DNA of 57,331 nucleotides from Shimwellia pseudoproteus. Lineage in GTDB: Bacteria; Pseudomonadota; Gammaproteobacteria; Enterobacterales; Enterobacteriaceae. How positions within the stretch are numbered: position 1 is the first letter of the stretch; the number at the start of each line of letters is the position of its first letter. The stretch spans positions 1-57,331 of the forward strand of contig NZ_WBXP01000025.1 in assembly GCF_016415625.1 (NCBI RefSeq). Reading direction: 5' to 3'. Positions 29,841 to 39,276 of this stretch are shown piece by piece. The notes under the pieces are model-generated. The model ran no database searches, was not told where the DNA came from, and worked only from the letters and a program-made list of their open reading frames with translations. The position numbers and the translations under genes are program-made.

Positions 29841-30644
29841 ATGCATCCGATGCTGAACATCGCAGTGCGCGCTGCGCGCAAGGCCGGTAATATTATTGCT
29901 AAAAACTACGAAACGCCGGACGCCGTAGAAACCAGCCAGAAAGGCACCAACGATTTCGTTACCAACGTCGATAAAGAAGCAGAACGCGCCATTATTGATG
30001 TGATCCGCAAATCTTATCCTCAGCACAGCATCATCAGCGAAGAAGCCGGCGAACTGCCCGGTGAAGACAGCGATGTTCAATGGGTTATCGATCCCCTGGA
30101 TGGCACCACCAACTTCGTAAAACGTTTACCTCACTTCTGCGTCTCTATCGCCGTACGCATCAAAGGCCGTACTGAAGTTGCGGTGGTATATGATCCAATG
30201 CGTAACGAACTGTTCACGGCAACCCGTGGCCAGGGTGCTCAGTTGAATGGTTATCGCCTGCGCGGCAGCAATGCGCGCGATCTGGATGGCACTATTCTGG
30301 CCACCGGCTTCCCGTTTAAAGCCAAACAGCACGCCACCGCCTATATGAATATCCTCGGCAAACTGTTTACCCAGTGCGCGGACTTCCGCCGCACCGGTTC
30401 TGCTGCTCTGGATCTGTGCTACGTCGCCGCTGGCCGCGTTGACGGCTACTTCGAAATCGGCCTGCGTCCGTGGGACTTCGCGGCTGGCGAGCTGATTGCC
30501 CGTGAAGCAGGGGCACTGGTCTGTGACTTCGTCGGTGGCCACGGCCATATGCTGAACGGCAATATCGTTGCCGGTAACCCGCGCGTTGTTAAAGCCATGC
30601 TCTCCAGCATGCGCGAAGAGCTGAGCGAAGCGTTAAAACGCTAA
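29841..30644 (+). CDS. suhB: Inositol-1-monophosphatase / Nus factor SuhB
   Basis: SuhB hydrolyses inositol monophosphate and is part of the rRNA antitermination complex. The 267 residues match E. coli in length. The metal-site motifs W-V-I-D-P-L-D-G-T-T-N-F and WDFAAGELIAREAG are intact. In E. coli yfhR follows; here a convergent transporter gene does. Confidence 0.97.
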   Translation: MHPMLNIAVRAARKAGNIIAKNYETPDAVETSQKGTNDFVTNVDKEAERAIIDVIRKSYPQHSIISEEAGELPGEDSDVQWVIDPLDGTTNFVKRLPHFCVSIAVRIKGRTEVAVVYDPMRNELFTATRGQGAQLNGYRLRGSNARDLDGTILATGFPFKAKQHATAYMNILGKLFTQCADFRRTGSAALDLCYVAAGRVDGYFEIGLRPWDFAAGELIAREAGALVCDFVGGHGHMLNGNIVAGNPRVVKAMLSSMREELSEALKR

Positions 30645-30668
30645 TTACCTGGCGATATCGCTATCAGA

Positions 30669-30698
30669 AAGTGGGGCTGCTATGCCCCACTTTTTTTT
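30669..30698 (+). terminator. suhB terminator
   Basis: AAGTGGGGC and GCCCCACTT close a short loop, followed by eight T. It ends immediately before the stop codon of the convergent zevB-like gene. Confidence 0.92.
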
Positions 30699-30700
30699 GC

Positions 30701-31696
30701 TTAAAAAGGCCGCAACCCGCGCGCCGGCATCATCGCCCCCTGCCACATGATAAATGCCGCCACCATCAGCACCATTCCCCCGGCCATCGCCAGTGCAGGC
30801 CACATGACCTGGCGCCACAGCGGCGGCGTATGCTGGTTTGCCAGGCGCTGAGCCGCCCAGCGGAAACTGTGTACCAGCACCGCAAAACCTGAAATGGTCA
30901 GCGAGGTGCCGGCAGACATTGCCAGTGCGGCCGCCATTCCCCAACTGAAAATCCCTATCACTTTGCTGAACAGCAGCACCATGATCGCGCCAGAACATGG
31001 CCGCATCCCCATTGCCGCCACCAGCATCGCCTTGCTGCGCCAGTCCGTGGCGCTGTCCAGGGCATCCGCCGCGGGCACATGATGATGCCCGCAGCCACAG
31101 GTTGCGCTATGGACATGGGGCTGGGTGAGCGTGAAACGTCGAAAACGCGGCGAGCGGCGCAACAACAGACGTAAGCGCCGCAGCGCCCGCCAGCACAGCA
31201 TCGCACCCAGCACGCCAACCAGCAGATAACTGCCCTTCTCCAGCCAGTAGCCGCTGAGGTGTAACTGCCGGGCGGGTAACTGTAATAAGGTTAACACCAG
31301 GGTCACCAGGCCAATGGCCACCAGCCCCTGTAACAGAGATGCCGCAAACGTCAGCCGCAGGCTCTCCCCCAGCCGCGCAGGATGTGTCGCCAGCCAGGTG
31401 GTGATAACCACTTTACCATGGCCCGGCCCCAACGCATGGAGGACACCATACACAAAACTGAACAGCAGCAATGGCCCACCGGCCACCAGCGGCTCCGCCG
31501 CTACATCGCGCAGCAACTGGCTGAGCTGAAGGTTAATCGAACGCTGCCATGTCGCGCTCTCAAGCAGAACCACCGGCCAGTAATACCACAGAAGCAGGCC
31601 ACCGCCCGCCATCAGAACCAAGGCCCCGGCCAGGGGCCAGAATGCCAGCCAGTGGCGCTGTTGCCCACGCCGGGCGGGAGGGATAATCACTGACAT
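30701..31696 (-). CDS. NicO-family metal transporter (ZevB/RcnA-like)
   Basis: A 331-residue inner-membrane protein with about seven to eight membrane segments. The family signatures HALGPGHGKVVITTW (about residues 91-105) and MRPCSGAIMVLLF (about 232-244) place it in the NicO nickel/cobalt group (PF03824). A His/Cys-rich loop (H-S-A-T-C-G-C-G-H-H-H) between segments could bind metal. It overlaps the end of the upstream DUF1007 gene by 10 bases, the same pairing as ZevA-ZevB zinc uptake in Haemophilus influenzae. Substrate zinc or nickel cannot be decided. With zevA frameshifted, translational coupling may be altered. Confidence 0.8.
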   Translation of the reverse strand: MSVIIPPARRGQQRHWLAFWPLAGALVLMAGGGLLLWYYWPVVLLESATWQRSINLQLSQLLRDVAAEPLVAGGPLLLFSFVYGVLHALGPGHGKVVITTWLATHPARLGESLRLTFAASLLQGLVAIGLVTLVLTLLQLPARQLHLSGYWLEKGSYLLVGVLGAMLCWRALRRLRLLLRRSPRFRRFTLTQPHVHSATCGCGHHHVPAADALDSATDWRSKAMLVAAMGMRPCSGAIMVLLFSKVIGIFSWGMAAALAMSAGTSLTISGFAVLVHSFRWAAQRLANQHTPPLWRQVMWPALAMAGGMVLMVAAFIMWQGAMMPARGLRPF

Positions 31697-32333
31697 TGTA
31701 GCGCCACCTGCTGGGCAAACTGTTTACCAAGCTCCATATCCTCTGGCGGCGCATCGGCTTTATCCAGCGCCAGCGCAAAAGCCTGGGTTGCTTCTGAGGG
31801 CTCCGGCGTAACCAGCGTCACTTTACAACGCGACTGTAGCACCGGGGGTAACTGGAGATCGCTGTCGTGTTGATAGCGCATATCCACAAAATAGGTGGGA
31901 TCAAAAGTCGAAAACCGGTAGCGCTGCCCCGCCAGGGGCTGGGGATGAGCCAGCGGCAAAACAAAACTGAGCACCGCCTGATGGCCGTTGCGCGTCAGGC
32001 TATAACGCGGCGGCACGGTGCTAAACTTCACTTTATCCTTCCCGTGCCAGAACTCGGTAAAGTAGTGCTGGACAATAACATTAGCCATCACCTCGGCGGC
32101 CAGCTTTTTCCAGACTTCCGCCCCCGGGGGGCATCCCCGGCATCATACAAAAGATCTGCCGAGGTCATTTCATCCATCGTCCAGTCCATTGACAGCCCGG
32201 TGAGTTGGTCATTTTCCACTACCGGCTGGGCTTTGATATCAATAAAACTGTGGGGATGGGCGCTGGCCGCAGCACTGCCCAGCGCCGTCATTCCCGCTAT
32301 CCACAACCAGCCTCTGGGCACCATTTTCAGCAT
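31687..32333 (-). pseudogene. DUF1007 periplasmic protein (ZevA-like), frameshifted
   Basis: The first part (from 32333) has a signal peptide ending A-A-A-S-A before the family start H-P-H-S-F-I-D, and runs to D-A-G-D-A-P-R-G, then shifts frame and stops. The second part continues in another frame with V-W-K-K-L-A-A-E-V-M-A-N-V and the conserved QHYFTEFWHGKDKV and FDPTYFVDM segments. Adding one G to the C6G5 run on the coding strand (about 32126-32136) restores one reading frame of about 215 residues. It may be a true frameshift, a phase-variable tract, or a sequencing error in a homopolymer. A second start at 32091 could give a C-terminal fragment without a signal. Confidence 0.78.
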
Positions 32334-32453
32334 CCTTTCCTCATGATGATAATTGTGTGAGCCAGCCGAAATTACGTAATTAAAGCGGCCAACGCAACAA
32401 ACACAGCAGAATGTATTGGCTATTCTTTAGCTAAAACCTTAACGGGATACCAG

Positions 32454-33740
32454 ATGATGACTTTACTCTGCCCTCCACCATCTGCGCTTTCCAGCCCGCA
32501 ACGACGCTGCCACCTGTTATTACTGCTCTATCTGCCGGGGCAAACAGTAACACCAGAAGTCATCGGGCGGGTAAACGGCGTTGACGACGATATTGCCAGA
32601 CAAGATATTGCGCAAACCGCGCAAGAAGTCCAGCGTGTTCACCGGCTCAACCTCATCACCCAACAGGATGGCAGTTATCGGCTTGAAGGGTGCCCACTGG
32701 ATAACCGCTTATGCCTGTTTCACTGGCTGCGCCGGGCTATTCGCCTGTGCCCGCACTTTGTCAGCCAGCAGTTTATCCCGGCGCTTAAAAGCGCGCTGAA
32801 ACGCCAGCGGGTGGCCAAAGTACTCTATGACGATACCAATTTACGCGCCCTGATCAACCTCTGTTCACGGCGTCTGGTGCGCCAGTTCGACCAGCGGGAC
32901 AGCCAGTTTCTGGCCCTCTATTTGCAATATTGCCTGCTGCAACATCAATCTGGCCTGGTGCCCGCGTTCACCCACAGCCAGCAAGCCTGGGCCCAGTCAC
33001 ACGAGGAGTTTAGCGCGGCGGCAGAGATTGTGCGCCACTGGCGGCGTCGCGCTCTGGCGCCCCAATATGAAAACGAAGAGCATCTGTTCTTAACTGTGCT
33101 GTTAATGCTGCTGCACACGCCGGACCCCCAGCGAGATCCGCAACCGCAGTCCCGGCGCCTTAGCCAGTCAGTACAACAGCTGATCGCCCATTTCCGCCAG
33201 CTTTCGGCCATGGCATTCAGCAATGAGCAGGGCCTGGAATGGCAATTATATATTCACCTTAGCCAGGCCCTGCACCGCCGGCAATTTGATATTGGTATCG
33301 ATAATCCATTACTGGACGATATCCAGCGGCTCTACCCGCGCCTGATACGCACCACCCGTGAGGCGATACAGCCCTTTGAGCAATGCTATGGGGTGACCTT
33401 TCCCGACAGCGAACTGGGGCTTATCGCGGTTATTTTTGGCGCCTGGCTGATGCATGAAAAAGACCTTCATGAAAAACAGGTTGTGATGTTAACCGGCAAC
33501 AATACTCAGCTGGAGCAGGCGCTGGAGCAGCAGATCCGCGAGCTGACCCTGCTGCCGCTCAATATCAAATACCTGACCCTGCACACCTTTCAGCATGAAG
33601 GCGCCCCCAGGGAGGCGGCACTGATTGTCACTCCTTACCCCACCAGCCTCCCTCTGCTGTTCGCCCCGCCATTGATTCACGCCACCCTGCCGCTGGCAGA
33701 GCATCAGCAGCGCTGTATCCGCACCATTCTGGAAAGCTAA
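32454..33740 (+). CDS. csiE: Stationary-phase inducible protein CsiE
   Basis: CsiE is a cytosolic PRD-domain protein induced in stationary phase by sigma-S and cAMP-CRP in E. coli; its target is unknown. The 428 residues match the E. coli protein throughout (for example LNGVDDDIA-like, LCLFHWLRR, LTLLPLNIK). Two PTS-regulation domains occupy the middle and C-terminal half. A weak CRP-like half site (TGTGA) lies at 32356-32360. Its end overlaps hcaT on the other strand by four bases. Confidence 0.9.
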   Translation: MMTLLCPPPSALSSPQRRCHLLLLLYLPGQTVTPEVIGRVNGVDDDIARQDIAQTAQEVQRVHRLNLITQQDGSYRLEGCPLDNRLCLFHWLRRAIRLCPHFVSQQFIPALKSALKRQRVAKVLYDDTNLRALINLCSRRLVRQFDQRDSQFLALYLQYCLLQHQSGLVPAFTHSQQAWAQSHEEFSAAAEIVRHWRRRALAPQYENEEHLFLTVLLMLLHTPDPQRDPQPQSRRLSQSVQQLIAHFRQLSAMAFSNEQGLEWQLYIHLSQALHRRQFDIGIDNPLLDDIQRLYPRLIRTTREAIQPFEQCYGVTFPDSELGLIAVIFGAWLMHEKDLHEKQVVMLTGNNTQLEQALEQQIRELTLLPLNIKYLTLHTFQHEGAPREAALIVTPYPTSLPLLFAPPLIHATLPLAEHQQRCIRTILES

Positions 33741-34876
33741 TGTGCCGCCCGGGCTGCCGGGCGCAGCAACAGGGCGGGCAGCGCTACCAGCGCCATGACC
33801 GTAAACAAGCCGTGGCCAAGGTGCTGATACAAATAGCCGCATACCATGGTCATTAATGCAATACTGCCCCCCATGGCCACCGCCGAATAGACCGATTGCA
33901 AACGGATAATTTCACTGCCGTGGCGGGCCGAGATATAACGCATCGCCGCCAGATGGCAGACGGTAAAGGTGCCACAGTGCAGGATCTGAATAACAATCAA
34001 CCAGGGGAGCGCCGTGGTCCAGCCCATTAACCCCCAGCGCACCACACCACAGATTGCGGATAGCAGCAGCAGATCACGGGCGGACCAGCGGCGAAAAATT
34101 TTATTGCTCAGGGCAAAAATCACAATCTCCGCCACCACCCCGAGGGACCATAAATACCCGACGGTCGATGCCGGATAACCGGCCCCCTGCCAGTAAATAG
34201 CGCTGAAGCCATAATACGCCGCGTGGGCGCCCTGTAGCAGCGACACACAGCCCAGAAAGCGCCAGTGGGTCACCAGTAGCTTACGCCACGCGGGCCATCC
34301 GGCCCCTTCCCGGTGATGAATATCCCCGGCAGGCATGACCGACGGGCGTAGCAGCATACCCAGCAACATAGAGGCAACCCCAAGGGTAAGGATAATCAGC
34401 ACCGACTGATAACCGAACAGGGTCACCAGTTTCCCGGTCAGCGCAGATGAGATAACAAATGCCAGGGAGCCCCACAGCCGTACACGCCCGTAGTCCATGG
34501 TGATTTGCCGTTGCCATGTTCCCGCCAGCGCATCGGTTAACGGTACCAGCGGGGAGAAAAACAGGTTGAACCCCACCATGGCCGCCAGTAGCCATGCCGC
34601 CGAGTGGCCAACCCAGAACGCCGCCGCAAACAATAAGGTCAGCAGCGCCAGTAAACGCAGGGCCAGGATAAGACGTGAGGGATCTGTAACGCGTGGCGCC
34701 AGTAATAGGCTGCCCAGGAAACGAGCCACCAGCCCGGCCCCTAATAGCAGGCCAATGGTTTGTGGCGGTAGACCATTACCCGCCAGCCAAACGCTCCAGA
34801 AAGGAAGGAAAATGCCGTAACTAAAAAAATAGGTGAAATAACTTAACGCCAGCCAGCGCGTAGACTGCAATACCAT
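33737..34876 (-). CDS. hcaT: MFS transporter HcaT (putative 3-phenylpropionate permease)
   Basis: A 12-segment major facilitator protein of 379 residues. The start MVLQSTRWLALSYFTYFFSYG and the body (VGYLWSLGVVAEIVIFALSNK, LQILHCGTFTVCHLAAMRY-like) match E. coli HcaT closely. An in-frame extension to 34975 is rejected because it lacks the family start. In E. coli hcaT lies by the hca dioxygenase genes; no hca genes are present here, so its substrate in this organism is uncertain. Confidence 0.9.
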   Translation of the reverse strand: MVLQSTRWLALSYFTYFFSYGIFLPFWSVWLAGNGLPPQTIGLLLGAGLVARFLGSLLLAPRVTDPSRLILALRLLALLTLLFAAAFWVGHSAAWLLAAMVGFNLFFSPLVPLTDALAGTWQRQITMDYGRVRLWGSLAFVISSALTGKLVTLFGYQSVLIILTLGVASMLLGMLLRPSVMPAGDIHHREGAGWPAWRKLLVTHWRFLGCVSLLQGAHAAYYGFSAIYWQGAGYPASTVGYLWSLGVVAEIVIFALSNKIFRRWSARDLLLLSAICGVVRWGLMGWTTALPWLIVIQILHCGTFTVCHLAAMRYISARHGSEIIRLQSVYSAVAMGGSIALMTMVCGYLYQHLGHGLFTVMALVALPALLLRPAARAAH

Positions 34877-35078
34877 GCTTCCCTCATTAGCCAGCCCTAC
34901 CGAGTTGCCCCGGAAGCTGGCGGTATAACGATAACGTTTGCCAGGTGGCCTGGATATTATCACTTCATCTTGCACGGTATTAGCTAAATTTGCCGCCGAT
35001 ATCCCTTAACTCGCGGGGGTTATCCCGGTTTATGGGAAATAAACAGCCACCCGCCGGGATATTTCCCACGATAACTGT

Positions 35079-35834
35079 TTAATAATATTTTACTATATAG
35101 TGGATTTGCTCCACGCGTTTTGTCTGGATACCATTATCCAGCTCAGCGGTAATCAGGTAGCAAACAGTAGGATTATAGCGTTCATCATAAACGCATTTTT
35201 TTACCGACTGAAAAACGGGCTTGCCGTCATTAAGCCCTTCAGTAATAAAATCCCATCGTTCATTGAGCGTTTTTTTCGGCTCGGTAATAATCAAAAAATC
35301 TTTTTCATCACCATAATAGACAACACTCTTCGGCATACCTTCCGGGGTATAAAAATATTCTTTATAGACCCAGGCATCTTTATGGCCTTTCACCTTCACC
35401 AGGAAACCGTGCTGATCATAAATATAATCTTTTACCGTTCCGGCATCATCATCGGTGCTGGTCACCTCACAGCGATCATTAAGGTGAATAACCCGCTGCG
35501 GATCATAAGCAGAGATCAGGGTATTGTCCGCCGTATTACGGGTTAACTTAATTTTCCCGTTATTCACCCCATCAATCTTTTCATAGCTCATCAGGCAGCC
35601 CTGGCGGTCGAACTCCCCTTTGGCGTACATCACCGGCGTGTCGCTGTTATCATACAGCGCCTGCTCAAAACTTTTGACCCGCCCGCGCAATGCATCAAAC
35701 TCCAGCTCATTAGAGAAGCTGGCCATGATCGGGTTAAACGGCTCGGGCTTCAGTACCGCCCCGGCCGGTAGCGCAATAGCCTGCATCACAAGGCTGGCGA
35801 CCATCCCCTGCACAATGCGTAGACTCACTTTCAT
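35079..35834 (-). CDS. YnfC-like (UPF0257) secreted protein without a lipobox
   Basis: A 251-residue exported protein of unknown function. The segment MASFSNELEFDALRGRVKSFEQAL (about residues 37-60) is close to the same part of the E. coli lipoprotein YnfC, and the C-terminal Y-D-x-x-x-N-P-x-x-C element is also shared. The N-terminal 27 residues form a standard signal peptide ending A-G-A, but no Cys follows, so it should be soluble in the periplasm and not lipidated. Monocistronic, in a region without an E. coli counterpart. Confidence 0.6.
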   Translation of the reverse strand: MKVSLRIVQGMVASLVMQAIALPAGAVLKPEPFNPIMASFSNELEFDALRGRVKSFEQALYDNSDTPVMYAKGEFDRQGCLMSYEKIDGVNNGKIKLTRNTADNTLISAYDPQRVIHLNDRCEVTSTDDDAGTVKDYIYDQHGFLVKVKGHKDAWVYKEYFYTPEGMPKSVVYYGDEKDFLIITEPKKTLNERWDFITEGLNDGKPVFQSVKKCVYDERYNPTVCYLITAELDNGIQTKRVEQIHYIVKYY

Positions 35835-36342
35835 TTACCCTTCCTTTTTTCTTCAGCCGGGCGATGGCTCCCGCATTGTGCCGCGCTGCAATACCACAAC
35901 CGCGTGGCGCAGACCCGCATTGCATAGCGTTATTATAATCGCTTTCCAGGTTCCGTAGGGCGGCTCCCTGCTTAAGTAAGGATCAGGGCGCGACATTTCG
36001 CCATATCTGACACAATCCCCCCCACGATGCCGGCCCGGTGGCGCCAGGCCGATCACTATGTTGTGACAGCAGTGGTTCAACAATAGCCGCTACCCGCCAT
36101 GAGCAAATGGCTAAGGCCATTAGCTTATCAATGCCTATGAGAGGAGATGAGAAGACAATATAAAAATAAATAAGACTTCAGTAGTCATAATTCGTCAGAA
36201 AACGCGAGGATGCACTAGCGCCCGGGTGGGTATATCCCCGGCGATAACGCGCAGTCTTGATATACAACTTACGATAACAGGAATAGACAATAATAAATTA
36301 TTCCCGACACAAGCGTCCCAGACTATGTAGAGTGAAAGAATT
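35835..36342. other. Gene-free region between the YnfC-like gene and the first response regulator
   Basis: 508 bases that must hold the divergent promoters of both neighbours. A short stem (ATGGC-TAAG-GCCAT, near 36107-36120) is visible. No convincing ORF or RNA was found. The last 50 bases before the response regulator are AT-rich. Confidence 0.4.
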
Positions 36343-36954
36343 ATGGCCACTGTTATGATACTGGATGACCACCCTGTCGCCCGGTTTGCTATCAGAAAAC
36401 TGCTGGATGATGAAGGACACCAAATTATTGCCGAAGGCGATGATGGCATGCAGGGACTGCTGGCGATTCGTCAGCAACAGCCCGATGTCGTGATCGTCGA
36501 TATCGATATTCATTCCCTTAACGGGATTGATTTAACTGAGCGACTCCGCCACCAGGGGTATACCGGACGGGTACTGGTGTTCAGCTCCCGGGATGCCAGA
36601 CATTATATTAGCCGCTGCCGCCAGGCCGGTGCCAATGGCTTCTTAAGTAAGCGTAATCACCTGGAACAACTGACTGATGCCGTCAAAGCCCTGCTCCGGG
36701 ATTATGCTTATTTCCCGTTCAGCACAGACAGCCACGAAGATAGCCCCGAAGAACACCTTATCGCCATGCTGTCCGGCAGAGAGTTCCAGGTATTAACCTA
36801 TCTGGCCAGAGGAATGCGCCTGGTTGATATCGCTGGCCATATGCACGTCAGCACCAAAACGGTTAGCACCTATAAAAGCCGCCTGTTGCAGAAACTGGCG
36901 CTGAATCAAACCATCGAATTGATTAACTTCGCCCACCGGCACAATATCAATTAA
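36343..36954 (+). CDS. LuxR-type response regulator, EvgA/FimZ-like, orphan
   Basis: A 203-residue regulator with an N-terminal receiver and a C-terminal LuxR helix-turn-helix. The acidic pair D8-D9, phospho-acceptor D53 (in D-V-V-I-V-D-I-D) and Lys103 (F-L-S-K-R) are intact, so it can be phosphorylated. The output domain has LSGREFQVLTYLARGM and TKTVSTYKSRLLQKL, closest to EvgA. No sensor kinase lies beside it. It converges on another LuxR-type regulator with 67 bases between the stops. Its kinase and targets are unknown; FimZ-type adhesin control or an Evg-type role are possible. Confidence 0.78.
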   Translation: MATVMILDDHPVARFAIRKLLDDEGHQIIAEGDDGMQGLLAIRQQQPDVVIVDIDIHSLNGIDLTERLRHQGYTGRVLVFSSRDARHYISRCRQAGANGFLSKRNHLEQLTDAVKALLRDYAYFPFSTDSHEDSPEEHLIAMLSGREFQVLTYLARGMRLVDIAGHMHVSTKTVSTYKSRLLQKLALNQTIELINFAHRHNIN

Positions 36955-37021
36955 ACAGACTCTGGGCCAGGAGATGCTATTACCTCATCAGGAATGACAT
37001 TCCCCCGGCGACGGTCCGCAG

Positions 37022-37666
37022 TTAAACAATAATCCCCTGAGAGAACGCATAGCGAATAAGCTCGCTATTAGTTGTGATCCCCAGCCGGCGCATAGCGCTC
37101 CACTTTTGTGTTGAAACGGTACTGATCGTCCGGTTCTGGCGATCGGCAATTTGCGACAGGGTGTAGCCAGACGCAAATAACCGTACCACTTCCAGCTCCT
37201 TGGCTGTGAGCATACTGGACTTCGGATGGTTATCGCTGTTGTCGAGGATGGTCTGAATCCCCGGGGATAAATATACGCGCTTTTGCTCCATTATCGTAAA
37301 GCAGGCTTTCTCCGCCTCTTTTACCGGATCGTTTTTACTGATTACCGCCATTGCGCCATGCTCAAGTAGCATTTTAAAAATACCGGCATTTTTTAAAGAT
37401 GTGAGCACAATAACTTTCACATCCGGGTATTTTTTACGCAAAATAGTTAAGTTAGTAAACCCGGTCAGATTGCGATCAATCGTATTAACAGAAAAATCCG
37501 CAATAATAATATCTGGCTGGCGTAACAAAAGACACTTCATTAACACATCACCAGAATTAGTAATGTTTAAAACCTGAAAAGAAGCTGCCTCAGAGAATAT
37601 ATTCTCAAGTGAATCGAGGATATATGAATTCTCTGATAAGATAGATACCGTCCATTTTTCTCTCAT
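37022..37666 (-). CDS. LuxR-type response regulator, RcsB-like, with atypical receiver
   Basis: A 214-residue receiver-LuxR protein. The output domain (MLTAKELEVVRLFASGYTLSQIADRQNRT) ends in VSTQKWSAMRRLG, close to RcsB's SSQKKSAMMKLG. The phospho-acceptor would be D57 (P-D-I-I-I-A-D), but the N-terminal acidic pair is replaced by S-E-N at residues 11-13. It may act without normal phosphorylation, as BglJ-type RcsB partners do. AT-rich compared with its neighbours. It may form heterodimers with RcsB; this is inference. Confidence 0.72.
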   Translation of the reverse strand: MREKWTVSILSENSYILDSLENIFSEAASFQVLNITNSGDVLMKCLLLRQPDIIIADFSVNTIDRNLTGFTNLTILRKKYPDVKVIVLTSLKNAGIFKMLLEHGAMAVISKNDPVKEAEKACFTIMEQKRVYLSPGIQTILDNSDNHPKSSMLTAKELEVVRLFASGYTLSQIADRQNRTISTVSTQKWSAMRRLGITTNSELIRYAFSQGIIV

Positions 37667-37821
37667 AACCTTATCCTATATAAAACATAATTTATGGTGG
37701 TTTTACTCCATAAAATAGCTTCCAGCTCACAAGGCAAAAAGTAGCAAGATAAAATCTAAAACTAGAAATAAATCTAACGAGACTCATATTATTATCAGTG
37801 CTAAGGGATGCCTATCAGAAT

Positions 37822-37852
37822 GGTGGCCCTTCGGGCCGTCAGTCACCTTTTT
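37822..37852 (+). terminator. Orphan plus-strand terminator-like hairpin
   Basis: GGCCC-TTC-GGGCC sits within an outer GGTG/CACC stem and is followed by five T (37848-37852). The only neighbours upstream on this strand are the 5' leader of the minus-strand regulator, so it does not end any known gene. It may close a small RNA starting in 37690-37800, where the DNA is AT-rich. Confidence 0.4.
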
Positions 37853-37939
37853 GCAGTGACAGATAAGGATGACAAAATGGCTAAATTGTAAGGCTCCCCC
37901 GCGGCAGTTTGGGGGTCGTACAGGCCAAAACGGGGATAT

Positions 37940-37970
37940 AAAAAAACCGCCGCGGCACGCCGTGGCGGTT
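37940..37970 (-). terminator. glyA terminator
   Basis: On the minus strand ACCGCCACGGCGTGCCGCGGCGGT is followed by TTTTTT. It lies about 55 bases after the glyA stop. Confidence 0.88.
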
Positions 37971-38022
37971 TCAGGTATGGTGCGTCACATCATGCGGCCG
38001 CAGCCGCCATGTGGCTTAGCGC

Positions 38023-39276
38023 TTATGCATAAACCGGGTAACGGGCGCAGATATCCAGCACGTTGCCTTTAATGCGTTCAATAGTGGCTTCATCATTGAT
38101 GTTGTCCAGCACGTCACACATCCAGCCAGCCAGCTGCTGCACTTGTGCTTCTTTGAAACCGCGGCGGGTCACTGCCGGGGTACCCACGCGGATACCGGAG
38201 GTCACAAACGGGCTCTTCGGATCATTCGGTACGCTGTTTTTGTTTACCGTGATGTTAGCCCGGCCCAGAGCGGCATCGGCTTCTTTACCGGTCAGATTTT
38301 TATCCACCAGATCCAGCAGGAACAGATGGTTATCAGTACCGCCAGAAACCACGTTATAACCGCGGCTCAGGAACACCTCAACCATGGCTTTCGCATTCTT
38401 AGCAACCTGCTGCTGATAGACGGTGAACGCGGGTTCCATTGCTTCTTTCAGCGCGACCGCTTTACCGGCAATTACGTGCATCAGCGGGCCACCCTGGCCC
38501 CCCGGGAACACAGCAGAATTCAGTTTTTTATACAGCTCTTCGCTGCCACCTTTGGCCAGGATCAGGCCGCCACGCGGGCCCGCCAGCGTTTTGTGGGTGG
38601 TGGTGGTCACGACGTGTGCGTGCGGTACCGGGTTCGGGTACACACCTGCCGCAACCAGGCCGGCCACGTGCGCCATATCGACAAACAGGTAAGCGCCAAT
38701 GCTGTCGGCAATTTCACGCATTTTTGCCCAGTCAACCACACCGGAATAAGCAGAGAAGCCGCCGATGATCATTTTAGGTTTATGGGTTTGCGCCTGTTTT
38801 TCCAGGTCGGCGTAATCGATATGACCAGAAGCATCAATGCCGTAAGGAACGATATTGTACAGTTTACCGGAGAAGTTAACCGGGGAACCGTGCGTCAGGT
38901 GGCCACCGTGGGCCAGGTTCATCCCCAGTACCGTGTCGCCCGGCTCCAGCAGCGCGGTGTATACCGCGAAGTTAGCCTGGGAGCCTGAGTGCGGCTGAAC
39001 GTTAGCGTAGTCGGCACCAAACAGTGCTTTCGCGCGGTCGATAGCCAGTTGCTCAACGATATCCACATACTCGCAACCGCCGTAATAACGCTTACCCGGA
39101 TAACCTTCAGCATATTTGTTTGTCAGCTGAGAACCCTGAGCCTGCATAACGCGCGGGCTGGTGTAGTTTTCGGAGGCGATCAGTTCGATATGCTCTTCCT
39201 GACGTACTTTTTCTTGCTCCATGGCCTGCCACAGTTCGGCATCATAATCGGCAATGTTCATTTCTCGCTTTAACAT
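38023..39276 (-). CDS. glyA: Serine hydroxymethyltransferase
   Basis: PLP enzyme that converts serine and tetrahydrofolate to glycine and methylene-THF, the main source of one-carbon units. The 417 residues match E. coli in length; the PLP lysine is in [13 protein letters not shown]. Start [12 protein letters not shown], two codons inside the longest frame, with GGAGA upstream. Divergent from hmp, with a PurR-type box between. Confidence 0.98.
   Translation of the reverse strand: MLKREMNIADYDAELWQAMEQEKVRQEEHIELIASENYTSPRVMQAQGSQLTNKYAEGYPGKRYYGGCEYVDIVEQLAIDRAKALFGADYANVQPHSGSQANFAVYTALLEPGDTVLGMNLAHGGHLTHGSPVNFSGKLYNIVPYGIDASGHIDYADLEKQAQTHKPKMIIGGFSAYSGVVDWAKMREIADSIGAYLFVDMAHVAGLVAAGVYPNPVPHAHVVTTTTHKTLAGPRGGLILAKGGSEELYKKLNSAVFPGGQGGPLMHVIAGKAVALKEAMEPAFTVYQQQVAKNAKAMVEVFLSRGYNVVSGGTDNHLFLLDLVDKNLTGKEADAALGRANITVNKNSVPNDPKSPFVTSGIRVGTPAVTRRGFKEAQVQQLAGWMCDVLDNINDEATIERIKGNVLDICARYPVYA

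Noticed and set aside
37877..37891. Four-codon ORF M-A-K-L as a gene
   Set aside because: Too short to support; kept only as part of the observation on this region.
37869..38072. 67-residue plus-strand frame over the glyA terminator
   Set aside because: Overlaps the glyA 3' end and terminator, with no ribosome site pattern or protein-like composition.
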